Below are positions 35,847-45,355 of a stretch of 64,000 bases of DNA, in pieces (within the stretch, counting starts at the first letter, position 1; each line of letters opens with the position of its first letter). The DNA lies in assembly GCF_003148495.1 (NCBI RefSeq), contig NZ_QGGH01000001.1:702347-766346 (forward strand), written 5' to 3'. The position numbers and the translations under genes are program-made. This DNA is from Mesorhizobium loti. GTDB taxonomy: Bacteria; Pseudomonadota; Alphaproteobacteria; Rhizobiales; Rhizobiaceae. Below the pieces are notes generated by a model. That model was given only the letters and a program-made list of their open reading frames with translations. It was not told the origin of the DNA and did no database searches.

Positions 35847-37028
35847 ATGACCGGCAAGACCGCGTTCGAGACCCGGTACGGCTTCCGCCGCAACGAGGTG
35901 CTGCTCGCCAACTGGCGCGAGAACCCGTTCAACCGGTGGTCGTTCCAGAATCTCGGCGAACTCGTGCCGACCGCCCGCGTGGCGGCAGCGTCGGGCGTTG
36001 TCGAAGTCCCCGTGCGGGACATGGGCGGGCTGCTAGGCGAAAAGGTTTCGGTCGGCGGTGCGCCGGAGACGGTGGCTGAATTTCTCGTACGTTCGAGCGC
36101 CGACGCGCTGACGGTGATGAAAGGCGGCAAATTCATCGGCGACTGGTTCGCGCCGCACATGGATTTCGGCGCCCGCCACATCATCTTTTCGATCAGCAAG
36201 TCGCTGACCGCCATTGTCGCCGGCATCTTGGAAGGCGAGGGGGTGTTCGACCCGGAAGCGCCGGTGACGGCCTACATCCCTGAAGCCGCCGGCTCGGCCT
36301 ATGGCGACGCGAGCGTGCGGCATGTGCTCGACATGAGCGTCAGCCTCGATTTCGAGGAGGCCTATCTCGATCCAGAGAGCACCTTCGCCCGCTATCGCCG
36401 CGCCACGCTGTGGAATCCAGGCGGCGGCACGGAGAGCCTGCGCGAATTCATCCTGACCTTGCAGCGCCTTGCCGAGCCGCACGGCCAGACCTTCCGCTAC
36501 CGCTCGCCCAATTCCGACCTGCTCGGCCTGTTGCTCGAACGCGCTTCCGGCCAGCGCTTCGCCGACCTGATGCGCGAGAAACTGTGGCTGCCGCTCGGCG
36601 CGCTCAGCGAGGCCTCGATCGGCGTCGACATGGAAGGCACGGCCCGCACCGCCGGCGGCATCTCGGTGACGCCGCGCGATCTGGCGCGTGTCGGCGAGAT
36701 GATGCGGCAAGGCGGTACGGCCAATGGCCGCCGCATCGTGCCCGAGGCTTGGGTGCGCGACACGACCAGCACCGGCGGCAGTGCGGACGCCTGGCAGCGC
36801 GGCGCGATGCTGCCGCTGTTTCCCAAGGGCCGTTACCGCAACAAATGGTACCAGACCGGTTTGCCGAGCGGCGCCTATTGCGGCATCGGTATCCATGGCC
36901 AATGGCTGTATGTCGATCCCAAGACCGAAGTTGTGATCGCCAAGATGTCGTCGCAGCCGGAGCCGGTGGACGATCCGCTCGATGTCGAGATCGTCGCTTT
37001 CTTCGAGGCGCTGAGCCGGATGGTCTGA
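35847..37028 (+). CDS. SxxK serine hydrolase (class C beta-lactamase/NylB-like), copy 2
   Basis: 393 residues from ATG 35847 with GGAAGGA upstream. It is a paralogue of the preceding gene: FNRWSFQNLGELVPTA aligns with WNRWAFQHIREILPTA, and the SxxK motif is SISK (115-118). The equivalent YRSPNSDLLGLLLERASGQ is conserved. The two genes are 32 bases apart and are probably cotranscribed. A tandem duplication with diverged surface residues suggests two related substrates. Confidence 0.85.
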   Translation: MTGKTAFETRYGFRRNEVLLANWRENPFNRWSFQNLGELVPTARVAAASGVVEVPVRDMGGLLGEKVSVGGAPETVAEFLVRSSADALTVMKGGKFIGDWFAPHMDFGARHIIFSISKSLTAIVAGILEGEGVFDPEAPVTAYIPEAAGSAYGDASVRHVLDMSVSLDFEEAYLDPESTFARYRRATLWNPGGGTESLREFILTLQRLAEPHGQTFRYRSPNSDLLGLLLERASGQRFADLMREKLWLPLGALSEASIGVDMEGTARTAGGISVTPRDLARVGEMMRQGGTANGRRIVPEAWVRDTTSTGGSADAWQRGAMLPLFPKGRYRNKWYQTGLPSGAYCGIGIHGQWLYVDPKTEVVIAKMSSQPEPVDDPLDVEIVAFFEALSRMV

Positions 37029-37155
37029 TCCTAGCCAGGCCACCACATTAGCGTACGCTTTCCTGTGGACCCGCCGGGCTGATCAAAGCGCGGCGGTTGG
37101 CGGACCGGACGTCTGCGCTTAGGGTCGCCGCTCTTTGGAAAAGAGCAGGAACGAC

Positions 37156-39483
37156 ATGGCATCCGATATCAAGCGCATCGCAGCCATCATCGCGGCCGAG
37201 ATCAGCGCGCGGCCCGAACAGGCGGCGGCGGCGATCGGATTGCTGGATGAAGGCGCGACGGTGCCGTTCGTGGCGCGTTATCGCAAGGAGGTGACCGGCG
37301 GGCTGGACGACACGCAATTGCGCGACCTTGCCGAACGGCTTTCCTATCTGCGCGAACTCGATGCGCGCCGCGACACTATCCTTGGCTCCATCCGCGAGCA
37401 GGGCAAGCTGACTGCGGAACTCGAGGGCAAGATCGTCGCCGCCACCACCAAGGCGGAGCTGGAAGACATCTATCTGCCCTACAAGCCCAAGCGCCGCACC
37501 AAGGCCGAAATCGCCAGGGAGCGCGGGCTGGGGCCGCTGGCCGAAGCCATCTTGGCGAACCGCTCATTGGTGCCTGCTGAACTGGCGCTGGCCTATCTGA
37601 CCGAAGAGGTGGTCGATGCCAAGGCAGCACTTGAGGGCGCGCGCGATATCCTGTCGGAACAATTCGCCGAGAATGCCGATCTGGTCGGCAAATTGCGGAC
37701 CTACATGAAGGAACGCGCCTTCATGCGGGCCAGGGTGGTCGACGGCAAGCAGGAGGCCGGCGCGAAATTCTCCGATTATTTCGACCATGTCGAGCGCTGG
37801 GCGAATGTGCCGAGCCATCGCGCGCTGGCGATGCTGCGCGGCCGCAACGAGGAAGTGCTGTCGCTCGACATCGAGGTCGATGCCGACGACACCTCGCCGG
37901 TGAAGCCGGTCGAGCGGATGATCGCCAATGCCTATGCCATCGGCGGCAGCCTGCCGGGCGACCGCTGGCTGATGGAGGTCGCCGGCTGGACCTGGCGCAT
38001 AAAACTGTCGCTGCACCTGACGCTCGATTTGATGCGCGACCTGCGCGAGCGGGCCGAAGAAGAGGCGATCCATGTCTTTGCCCGCAATCTGAAGGATTTG
38101 CTGCTGGCGGCCCCCGCCGGGTCGCGTGCCACGATGGGGCTCGATCCCGGCATCCGCACCGGCGTCAAGGTGGCGGTGGTCGACGGCACCGGAAAGGTGC
38201 TGACAACGACGACGGTCTATCCGTTTCCGCCCAGGAACGATGTGCGCGGCACGCAGGCGGAACTCGCCAAGCTCATCCGCCTGCACAAGGTCGAGCTGAT
38301 TTCGATCGGCAACGGCACCGGCAGCCGCGAGACGGAAAAGCTGGTGGCGGACATGCTGTCCGACATGCCGGCGGACGGTGGCCCGAAGCCGCTCAAGGTG
38401 ATCGTCAGCGAGGCGGGCGCCTCGGTCTATTCGGCATCTGCGACGGCGGCGGCGGAATTCCCGGGTCTCGACGTGTCGCTGCGCGGCGCCGTGTCGATCG
38501 CCCGGCGCCTGCAGGATCCGCTGGCCGAACTGGTCAAGATCGAACCCAAATCGATCGGCGTCGGCCAGTATCAGCATGATGTCGACCAGTACCGGCTCGG
38601 CCGCTCGCTGGAAGCGGTGGTCGAGGATGCGGTCAACGCCGTCGGCGTCGACCTCAACACCGCCTCGGCGCCACTGCTGGCGCGCGTCTCCGGCCTTGGC
38701 GCATCGCTCGCCGACGCCATCGTTGCGCATCGTGATGCGACCGGTCCCTTCGCCAGCCGGAAGGATTTGCTCAAGGTGCCGCGGCTCGGGCCGCGCGCGT
38801 TCGAGCAAAGTGCCGGCTTCCTGCGCATTGCCAATGGCAGCGAGCCGCTCGATGCCTCGTCGGTGCATCCGGAAGCCTATGGCGTGGCGAAGAAGATCGT
38901 CGCCGCCTGCGGGCGCGATGTGCGCTCGTTGATGGGCGACAGTGCCGCGCTCAAGGCGCTCGATCCGCGCGTCTTCGTCGATGAGCGGTTCGGCCTGCCG
39001 ACGGTGCGCGACATCCTGGCGGAGCTGGAAAAGCCTGGCCGCGACCCGCGTCCCGGCTTCAAGACGGCGACCTTCGCCGACGGCATCGACGACATCAAGG
39101 ATCTGAAGCCCGGCATGCTGCTCGAAGGCACTGTCACCAATGTCGCCGCCTTCGGCGCCTTCGTCGATATCGGAGTGCACCAGGACGGTTTGGTGCATGT
39201 CTCGCAATTGGCCGATCGCTTCATCAAGGATGCGCATGAGGTGGTCAAAGCCGGCGACGTGGTCAAGGTGCGCGTCGTCGACGTCGACATCAAGCGCAAG
39301 CGCATAGCGCTTTCCATGCGCAAGGATGGCGGCGAAGGCGGCGCATCGAAGGGCGGCGGGCCTCGCGACAATGGTGGCGGCAGGCCAGCGCCACGCTCGT
39401 CGGCGCCACAGCGCCAGCCGGAACGGCCGGCGCAGCAAGGCGCGTTCGGTGCTGCCTTGGCGGATGCCTTGAAGCGGAAGTAG
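37156..39483 (+). CDS. tex: Tex-family RNA-binding transcription accessory protein
   Basis: 775 residues from ATG 37156 with AGGA six bases upstream. Tex features in order: the N-terminal helical part ([20 protein letters not shown]), the YqgF-like domain ([20 protein letters not shown]), helix-hairpin-helix segments ([20 protein letters not shown]), and a C-terminal S1 RNA-binding domain ([20 protein letters not shown]). A Gly/Pro/Arg-rich tail follows. It stands alone in its transcription unit and ends back to back with the lysR gene. Confidence 0.96.
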   Translation: MASDIKRIAAIIAAEISARPEQAAAAIGLLDEGATVPFVARYRKEVTGGLDDTQLRDLAERLSYLRELDARRDTILGSIREQGKLTAELEGKIVAATTKAELEDIYLPYKPKRRTKAEIARERGLGPLAEAILANRSLVPAELALAYLTEEVVDAKAALEGARDILSEQFAENADLVGKLRTYMKERAFMRARVVDGKQEAGAKFSDYFDHVERWANVPSHRALAMLRGRNEEVLSLDIEVDADDTSPVKPVERMIANAYAIGGSLPGDRWLMEVAGWTWRIKLSLHLTLDLMRDLRERAEEEAIHVFARNLKDLLLAAPAGSRATMGLDPGIRTGVKVAVVDGTGKVLTTTTVYPFPPRNDVRGTQAELAKLIRLHKVELISIGNGTGSRETEKLVADMLSDMPADGGPKPLKVIVSEAGASVYSASATAAAEFPGLDVSLRGAVSIARRLQDPLAELVKIEPKSIGVGQYQHDVDQYRLGRSLEAVVEDAVNAVGVDLNTASAPLLARVSGLGASLADAIVAHRDATGPFASRKDLLKVPRLGPRAFEQSAGFLRIANGSEPLDASSVHPEAYGVAKKIVAACGRDVRSLMGDSAALKALDPRVFVDERFGLPTVRDILAELEKPGRDPRPGFKTATFADGIDDIKDLKPGMLLEGTVTNVAAFGAFVDIGVHQDGLVHVSQLADRFIKDAHEVVKAGDVVKVRVVDVDIKRKRIALSMRKDGGEGGASKGGGPRDNGGGRPAPRSSAPQRQPERPAQQGAFGAALADALKRK

Positions 39484-40395
39484 CTACCACGCCAGAACAG
39501 CCGGCTCCCTCTCAACCTGGCCCAGCAGCCAGTCGCGAAAGCTGGCGACCGGCGGATGGCCGCGCTTGTCGTGCGGGACGACGAGATAGTAGGCGCTGCG
39601 GCTTTGCATGGGGTGGCCGGGCGCCGGCACCAGTTGGCCGCGCTGCAATTCGCCGGCGATGAGGAGCAGCGGCAGCAGCGCCACGCCAAGCCCCGCCATG
39701 CAAGCCTGGGCAGCGGTGCCGAACTGTTCGAACTGCATGCCCGGTCCGGTCGGCGCGCTGAGGCCCTGATGCTCGAACCATTCAGTCCAGGCGCCCGGCC
39801 GCGTCGCCATGTGCAGCAGCGGCAAGCGGCCGATGTCGGCCGGTGAGGCGATGGCGCGGCCGGCGAGGAATTCGGGCGACACGACCGGCGCCACCGTTTC
39901 GCGCACCAGCAGTGTCGAGTCGGCCTCCGGCCAGTCCGGCAGGCCATAGTGGATGGCGGCGTCCAGCCGCTCCCTGGTGAAGTCGAAGCGGCCGACACGG
40001 GTGACGAAGTTGATGGTGATGTCAGGATTGTTTTCGACGAAATCGGGGATCATCGGCATCAGCCAGCGCGTGCCGAAGGTCGGCAATATGGCAAGGTTCA
40101 GGATGCCGCTATGCCGATTGCTCATCAATCCAAGGGCTGCGTCACGCAGTTGGCCAAGCGCTGACCGCACCGCTTCGGCATAGATTTCGCCTGATGTCGA
40201 CAGCCTGACATTGCGGCTGTCGCGTTCGAACAGCCGGCGGCCGAACTGATCTTCCAGCAATCTGATCTGCCGGCTAACGGCGCCCTGGGTCAGATCCAGC
40301 TCCTGGGCGGCGGCGGTGAAACTGCCGAGGCGAGCCACCGCCTCGAAGGCGGCAAGGGCGCTGATGTTGGGCAAAAGGCGGCGCTGGACACTCAT
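39484..40395 (-). CDS. LysR-family regulator of glutaryl-CoA dehydrogenase
   Basis: 303 residues. The N-terminal helix-turn-helix reads AFEAVARLGSFTAAAQELDL, TQGAVSRQIRLLEDQFG. The effector domain follows, with ITINFVTRVGRFDFTRERLD, in the manner of GcvA-like regulators. It is divergent from glutaryl-CoA dehydrogenase, which it probably controls, as is usual for this pair. Its stop codon directly abuts that of tex (TAG followed by CTA). Confidence 0.9.
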   Translation of the reverse strand: MSVQRRLLPNISALAAFEAVARLGSFTAAAQELDLTQGAVSRQIRLLEDQFGRRLFERDSRNVRLSTSGEIYAEAVRSALGQLRDAALGLMSNRHSGILNLAILPTFGTRWLMPMIPDFVENNPDITINFVTRVGRFDFTRERLDAAIHYGLPDWPEADSTLLVRETVAPVVSPEFLAGRAIASPADIGRLPLLHMATRPGAWTEWFEHQGLSAPTGPGMQFEQFGTAAQACMAGLGVALLPLLLIAGELQRGQLVPAPGHPMQSRSAYYLVVPHDKRGHPPVASFRDWLLGQVEREPAVLAW

Positions 40396-40485
40396 GATCC
40401 ATTCCTAACGCTCATTGATCGGTGAAGCAATTTCGTTTGATTTTTTCAGGGCGCAGGCCGATAAGCCGGGCCAAGATTTTGCTTC

Positions 40486-40527
40486 ATGCATGTCATCCCA
40501 AACCGCTGACACTTTTGGGCGACATAC
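40486..40527. repeat. Intergenic palindromic element, copy B
   Basis: Imperfect hairpin: ATGTC pairs with GACAT and CCCAAA with TTTGGG around CCGCTGACACT. It shares the loop and inner stem with copy A at 26846 and lies between the lysR and glutaryl-CoA dehydrogenase starts, just upstream of the dehydrogenase. Confidence 0.65.
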
Positions 40528-40545
40528 ACTGGTTGGGAGAACACC

Positions 40546-41742
40546 ATGGCCGCCGACAAGAATGCATTCGTCTGGGAAGACCCGTTCCTGATCGAGGACC
40601 AGCTTTCGGAAGACGAGCGCATGGTTCGCGACGGCGCGGCGGCCTTTGCCGCCGACAAGCTGGCGCCGCGGATCGAGGACGCCTATCTCAACGAGACCTT
40701 CGACACCGCGATCTTCCGCGAAATGGGCGAGGCCGGTCTGCTCGGCATCAACATCCCCGAGGAATTCGGCGGGCTCGGCGCCAATTATGTGACCTATGGG
40801 CTGGTCGCGCGGGAAGTCGAACGTGTCGACTCGGGCTATCGCTCGATGATGTCAGTGCAGTCGTCGCTGGTGATGTATCCGATCTACGCTTATGGCTCGG
40901 ACGAGCAGCGCAAGAAGTACCTGCCCAAGCTCGCCAGTGGCGAGTGGATCGGCTGTTTCGGCCTGACCGAGCCGGATGCCGGCTCCGACCCGGGTGGCAT
41001 GAAGACGCGCGCCGAGAAGACCGCCAACGGCTACAGGCTCTCCGGCTCGAAGATGTGGATTTCCAACGCGCCGGTCGCCGATGTGTTCGTCGTCTGGGCG
41101 AAATTGAAGGGCGAAAACGGCAAGGACGAGATCCGTGGCTTCGTGCTGGAAAAGGGCATGAAAGGGCTTTCGGCGCCGAAGATCGGTGGCAAGCTGTCGC
41201 TGCGGGCTTCCATCACCGGCGAAGTGGTGATGGAAGGCGTCGAGGTCGGCGAGGATGCGCTGCTGCCCAACGCCAAGGGCCTCGGCGGACCGTTCGGCTG
41301 CCTCAACCGGGCCCGCTACGGCATTTCCTGGGGCTCGATGGGTGCGGCGGAAGATTGCTGGCATCGTGCCCGCCAGTATGGCCTCGACCGCAAACAGTTC
41401 GGCAAGCCGCTGGCCGGCACGCAGCTTTACCAGAAGAAGCTCGCCGACATGCAGACCGAGATTGCGCTCGCGCTGCAGGCATCCTTGCGCGTCGGGCGGT
41501 TGCTGGATGAAGGCAAGATGGCGCCGGAAATGATCTCGATCGTCAAGCGCAACAATTGCGGCAAGGCGCTCGACATCGCCCGCCAGGCCCGCGACATGCA
41601 TGGCGGCAACGGCATCCAGATCGGCTACCACGTGATGCGCCATGCGCAGAACCTGGAGACGGTCAACACCTATGAGGGCACGCATGACGTGCACGCGCTG
41701 ATCCTGGGACGGGCGCAGACTGGCATCCAGGCGTTCTTCTAA
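40546..41742 (+). CDS. Glutaryl-CoA dehydrogenase
   Basis: 398 residues from ATG 40546, preceded by GGGAG. This FAD enzyme oxidises and decarboxylates glutaryl-CoA to crotonyl-CoA in lysine and tryptophan breakdown. The segment [20 protein letters not shown] is that of glutaryl-CoA dehydrogenases, which distinguishes it from other acyl-CoA dehydrogenases. The catalytic base is Glu377 in [20 protein letters not shown]. Other parts include [15 protein letters not shown] and [17 protein letters not shown]. The 136-base palindrome lies just downstream. Confidence 0.93.
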   Translation: MAADKNAFVWEDPFLIEDQLSEDERMVRDGAAAFAADKLAPRIEDAYLNETFDTAIFREMGEAGLLGINIPEEFGGLGANYVTYGLVAREVERVDSGYRSMMSVQSSLVMYPIYAYGSDEQRKKYLPKLASGEWIGCFGLTEPDAGSDPGGMKTRAEKTANGYRLSGSKMWISNAPVADVFVVWAKLKGENGKDEIRGFVLEKGMKGLSAPKIGGKLSLRASITGEVVMEGVEVGEDALLPNAKGLGGPFGCLNRARYGISWGSMGAAEDCWHRARQYGLDRKQFGKPLAGTQLYQKKLADMQTEIALALQASLRVGRLLDEGKMAPEMISIVKRNNCGKALDIARQARDMHGGNGIQIGYHVMRHAQNLETVNTYEGTHDVHALILGRAQTGIQAFF

Positions 41743-41744
41743 GC

Positions 41745-41880
41745 TGTGTCGATATTCAGGTGAGGCCGGCCTGCAAACGGTGGCTTCCTGCGCTTCCGGT
41801 GCTCACGTACGAAAAGTACGCTCCGCTCCGGTTCTCGGAAGCCACCATTTTCGACTCGGCCTGAGCTGAATCTCAACACA
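41745..41880. repeat. Three-tier inverted repeat, about 136 bases
   Basis: The outer arms at 41745-41768 and 41857-41880 match at 20 of 24 positions as inverted repeats. The middle arms GGTGGCTTCC (41779-41788) and GGAAGCCACC (41837-41846) are perfect, and an inner CGTAC/GTACG closes a GAAAA loop (41806-41820). It starts two bases after a stop codon. It looks like a mobile intergenic palindrome. Confidence 0.8.
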
Positions 41881-41992
41881 CCTTAAGCCGGCAACCGTTG
41901 CTTAATTAGGTGCACCGCAACATCTCTGCTTGGAGAATGGCCGCCAGATGTGTCAGGGTTCGGCGGATTGAAACGCCGACTTCCGGGGCACC

Positions 41993-44900
41993 ATGGCAAT
42001 TCTGGCAGCCGTCTATCACCTGACCCACTACAAATACGATCGGCCGGTGGTTCTCGGCCCCCAGATCATCAGGCTGCAGCCGGCGCCGCATTCCCGCACC
42101 AAGGTGCTGAGCCATTCGCTCAAGGTCGAGCCGGCGAACCATTTCGTCAATCTGCAGCAGGACCCCTACGGCAACTTCCTTGCCCGTTTTGTCTTTCCGG
42201 AGCCGGTGACCGAGCTGAAGATCGAGGTCGACCTCGTTGCCGACATGACGGTCTACAATCCGTTCGATTTCTTCGTCGAGCCGTCGGCCGAGGCGTTTCC
42301 GTTCGAGTATCCGGAAGAAATACGCGACGATCTCGCCATCTATCGCACCCCGGAACCGGCCGGACCGCTGCTGTCGACCCTGCTGAAGACCATTGACCGC
42401 AGCGCTGCCAATACCGTCAATTTCCTGGTCGACCTCAATGCCCGGCTGCAGCGCGAGATCGCCTATATCGTGCGCATGGAAACCGGTGTGTTCTCGCCGG
42501 AGGAAACACTGGCTGCCGCCAAGGGATCGTGCCGGGATTCGAGCTGGCTGCTGGTGCAGATCCTGCGCAATCTCGGTATCGCCGCGCGCTTCGTCTCCGG
42601 CTACCTGATCCAGCTCAAGCCCGACCTCGCCGCGCTCGACGGCCCGCCGGGAACCGCGGTGGATTTCACCGACCTGCACGCCTGGTGCGAGGTCTATCTT
42701 CCCGGAGCCGGCTGGATCGGCTTCGATCCGACATCGGGTCTGCTCACCGGCGAAAGCCATGTGCCGCTGGCAGCGACGCCGCATTTTCGCAATGCTGCTC
42801 CGATTTCCGGCATGGCGAGCTTCGCCAATGTCGAATTCGGCTTCGAGATGCGAGTCGATCGCATCGCCGAACATCCGCGCATCACCAAGCCATTCTCGGA
42901 TGAAAGTTGGCAGGCGCTCGACGCGCTCGGCAACAAGGTGGATGCCGCGCTTGCCGCCGGCGATGTGCGGCTGACCATGGGCGGCGAGCCGACCTTCGTG
43001 TCGATCGACGATTTCGAGTCGGCCGAATGGAACACCGCCGCCGTCGGCCCGACCAAGCGCGAAAAGGCTGATGAACTGATCCGAAAACTGCGTGAGCGCT
43101 TTGCGCCGGGAGGCTTTCTCCACTACGGCCAGGGCAAATGGTATCCGGGCGAAAGCCTGCCGCGCTGGACCTTCTCGCTCTACTGGCGCGCCGATGGCCA
43201 GCCGGTGTGGAGCGACCCGTCGCTGATCGCCCGCGAAAAGAGCGAGGCTGATATCGGCCCGAAACAGGCCGAAAGCCTGCTGACCGCGATTGCCGGTGAA
43301 CTCGGCATCGACAAGACCATGGTCAGCGAAGCCTATGAGGATCCGGCCGAGTGGCTGCTCAAGGAAGGCAAGCTGCCGGACAATGTTGATCCCTCTAACT
43401 CCAAGCTGGAGGACCCCGAAGAACGCAGCCGCATGGCAAAAGTCTTCGAACGCGGGCTGACCAAACCGTCCGGCTATGTGCTTCCCGTCCAGCGCTGGAA
43501 CAGCCAGGCGTCGGGGCCGCGCTGGCGCTCGGAAAAATGGAAGACGCGGCGCGGCCGGCTGTTCCTGGTGCCCGGGGATTCACCGGTCGGCTACCGCTTG
43601 CCCCTCGGCACGTTGCCCTATGTACCGCCGGAGCAGTTTCCTTACATCGTGCCGGTCGATCCGTCGCTGCCACGCGGCCCGCTGCCCGCGCGCGAAGCCA
43701 TACTGCCCTCCGCTGCTCCGGCCGAACTGGAAGGCGCCGATGAGATGGCGCGCCGCCAGCAGGCGGTGTCCTTCACGGCGGCGACCGGCCAACAGGACCG
43801 GGTCGAGCAGGAGATCACCGAGATCGGCGGCGCGGTGCGCACCGCACTTTCGGTCGAGCCGCGTGATGGGCGGCTGTGCGTGTTCATGCCGCCGGTCGAG
43901 GCGCTGGAAGACTATTTGGAATTGGTTGCGGCGGCCGAGAACGCGGCAAAGGCGATCGGTCTTCCCGTGCATATCGAGGGCTATGGCCCGCCGCACGATC
44001 CACGTCTCAACGTCATCCGCGTGGCGCCCGACCCCGGCGTCATCGAGGTCAACATCCATCCGGCGTCCAATTGGCAGGATTGCGTTGCGACGACGACGGC
44101 GATCTACGAGGAGGCGCGGCAGACGCGGCTTGGCGCCGACAAGTTCATGATCGATGGCCGTCACACCGGCACCGGCGGCGGCAACCATGTCGTGGTCGGC
44201 GGCGCGACGCCCAATGACAGTCCGTTCCTGCGCCGGCCGGACCTGTTGAAGAGCCTGGTGCTGCATTGGCAGCGGCGTCCCTCGCTGTCCTACCTGTTCT
44301 CGGGCCTGTTCATCGGCCCAACCAGCCAGGCGCCGCGCTTCGACGAGGCGCGTCACGATTCGCTCTACGAACTCGAGATCGCGATGGCGCAGGTGCCGCA
44401 TCCGGACCAGGGCGCGGCACCCTTGCCCTGGTTGGTCGACCGGCTGTTCCGCAATTTGTTGACCGACGTCACCGGGAATACGCACCGTTCGGAAATCTGC
44501 ATCGACAAGCTGTTCTCGCCGGACGGACCGACCGGCCGGCTGGGGTTGGTCGAGTTCCGCGGCTTCGAGATGCCGCCCAACGCCCGCATGAGCCTCGCGC
44601 AGCAACTGCTTGTTAGGGCGATCATTGCCCGCGCGTGGAAGAGCCCGCTCGACGGCCGCTTCGTGCGCTGGGGCACGTCGCTGCACGACCGCTTCATGCT
44701 GCCGCATTACGTATGGGCCGATTTCCTCGACGTGCTCGACGACCTCAAGCTCAACAGCTTCGAATTCAGGCCCGAATGGTTCGATGCCCAGCTCGAATTC
44801 CGCTTCCCGTTCTGCGGCGAGGTTCAACACGCTGGCATCAAGCTGGAACTGCGGCAGGCGCTCGAACCCTGGCATGTCATGGGCGAGCAAGGCGCGATCG

Positions 44901-45352
44901 GCGGCACCGTGCGCTTCGTCGATTCCTCGGTCGAACGGCTGCAGGTCAAGACTGAAGGGCTGAACCCGGAGCGCCATGCGGTCGTCTGCAACGGCCGTGT
45001 CGTGCCGATGAAGGTGACGGACAACCGCGAAGTGGCGGTGGCGGGCGTCCGCTTCAAGGCCTGGCAACCGGCATCGGGCCTGCATCCGGCGCTGCCGGTC
45101 AACACGCCGCTGGTGTTCGATATCTATGACCGCTGGTCGGGCCGTGCGGTCGGCGGCTGCGTCTACCATGTCGCTCATCCCGGCGGGCGCAATTACGATA
45201 CCTTTCCGGTCAATGGCAACGAGGCGGAAGCTCGGCGGCTCGCCCGCTTCGAACCGCGCGGCCATACGCCATCCGCCTATGTGATCCATGAGGAACAACC
45301 GGCGGAAGATTTCCCGATGACCCTTGACCTTCGGCGGCCGGCAAGACTCTGA
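41993..45352 (+). CDS. Transglutaminase-like and DUF2126 fusion protein
   Basis: 1119 residues. The N-terminal transglutaminase-type domain has the Cys180 ([17 protein letters not shown]), His229 ([19 protein letters not shown]) and Asp245 catalytic triad. The rest, from about residue 300, is the DUF2126 region ([55 protein letters not shown]). No signal peptide is visible. Such proteins occur with circularly permuted ATP-grasp enzymes; a role in peptide or amide bond formation or cleavage has been predicted but is not established. It is the first of three close genes, ending three bases before the next. Confidence 0.85.
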   Translation: MAILAAVYHLTHYKYDRPVVLGPQIIRLQPAPHSRTKVLSHSLKVEPANHFVNLQQDPYGNFLARFVFPEPVTELKIEVDLVADMTVYNPFDFFVEPSAEAFPFEYPEEIRDDLAIYRTPEPAGPLLSTLLKTIDRSAANTVNFLVDLNARLQREIAYIVRMETGVFSPEETLAAAKGSCRDSSWLLVQILRNLGIAARFVSGYLIQLKPDLAALDGPPGTAVDFTDLHAWCEVYLPGAGWIGFDPTSGLLTGESHVPLAATPHFRNAAPISGMASFANVEFGFEMRVDRIAEHPRITKPFSDESWQALDALGNKVDAALAAGDVRLTMGGEPTFVSIDDFESAEWNTAAVGPTKREKADELIRKLRERFAPGGFLHYGQGKWYPGESLPRWTFSLYWRADGQPVWSDPSLIAREKSEADIGPKQAESLLTAIAGELGIDKTMVSEAYEDPAEWLLKEGKLPDNVDPSNSKLEDPEERSRMAKVFERGLTKPSGYVLPVQRWNSQASGPRWRSEKWKTRRGRLFLVPGDSPVGYRLPLGTLPYVPPEQFPYIVPVDPSLPRGPLPAREAILPSAAPAELEGADEMARRQQAVSFTAATGQQDRVEQEITEIGGAVRTALSVEPRDGRLCVFMPPVEALEDYLELVAAAENAAKAIGLPVHIEGYGPPHDPRLNVIRVAPDPGVIEVNIHPASNWQDCVATTTAIYEEARQTRLGADKFMIDGRHTGTGGGNHVVVGGATPNDSPFLRRPDLLKSLVLHWQRRPSLSYLFSGLFIGPTSQAPRFDEARHDSLYELEIAMAQVPHPDQGAAPLPWLVDRLFRNLLTDVTGNTHRSEICIDKLFSPDGPTGRLGLVEFRGFEMPPNARMSLAQQLLVRAIIARAWKSPLDGRFVRWGTSLHDRFMLPHYVWADFLDVLDDLKLNSFEFRPEWFDAQLEFRFPFCGEVQHAGIKLELRQALEPWHVMGEQGAIGGTVRFVDSSVERLQVKTEGLNPERHAVVCNGRVVPMKVTDNREVAVAGVRFKAWQPASGLHPALPVNTPLVFDIYDRWSGRAVGGCVYHVAHPGGRNYDTFPVNGNEAEARRLARFEPRGHTPSAYVIHEEQPAEDFPMTLDLRRPARL

Positions 45353-45355
45353 TCA

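Noticed and set aside
37564..39438. Long minus-strand frame of 624 codons opposite tex
   Set aside because: tex is a complete conserved gene; the antisense frame has no recognisable domain and is a product of high GC at codon position three.
43580..45298. Long minus-strand frame opposite the DUF2126 gene
   Set aside because: Same reason: it mirrors a conserved coding gene and shows no family features.
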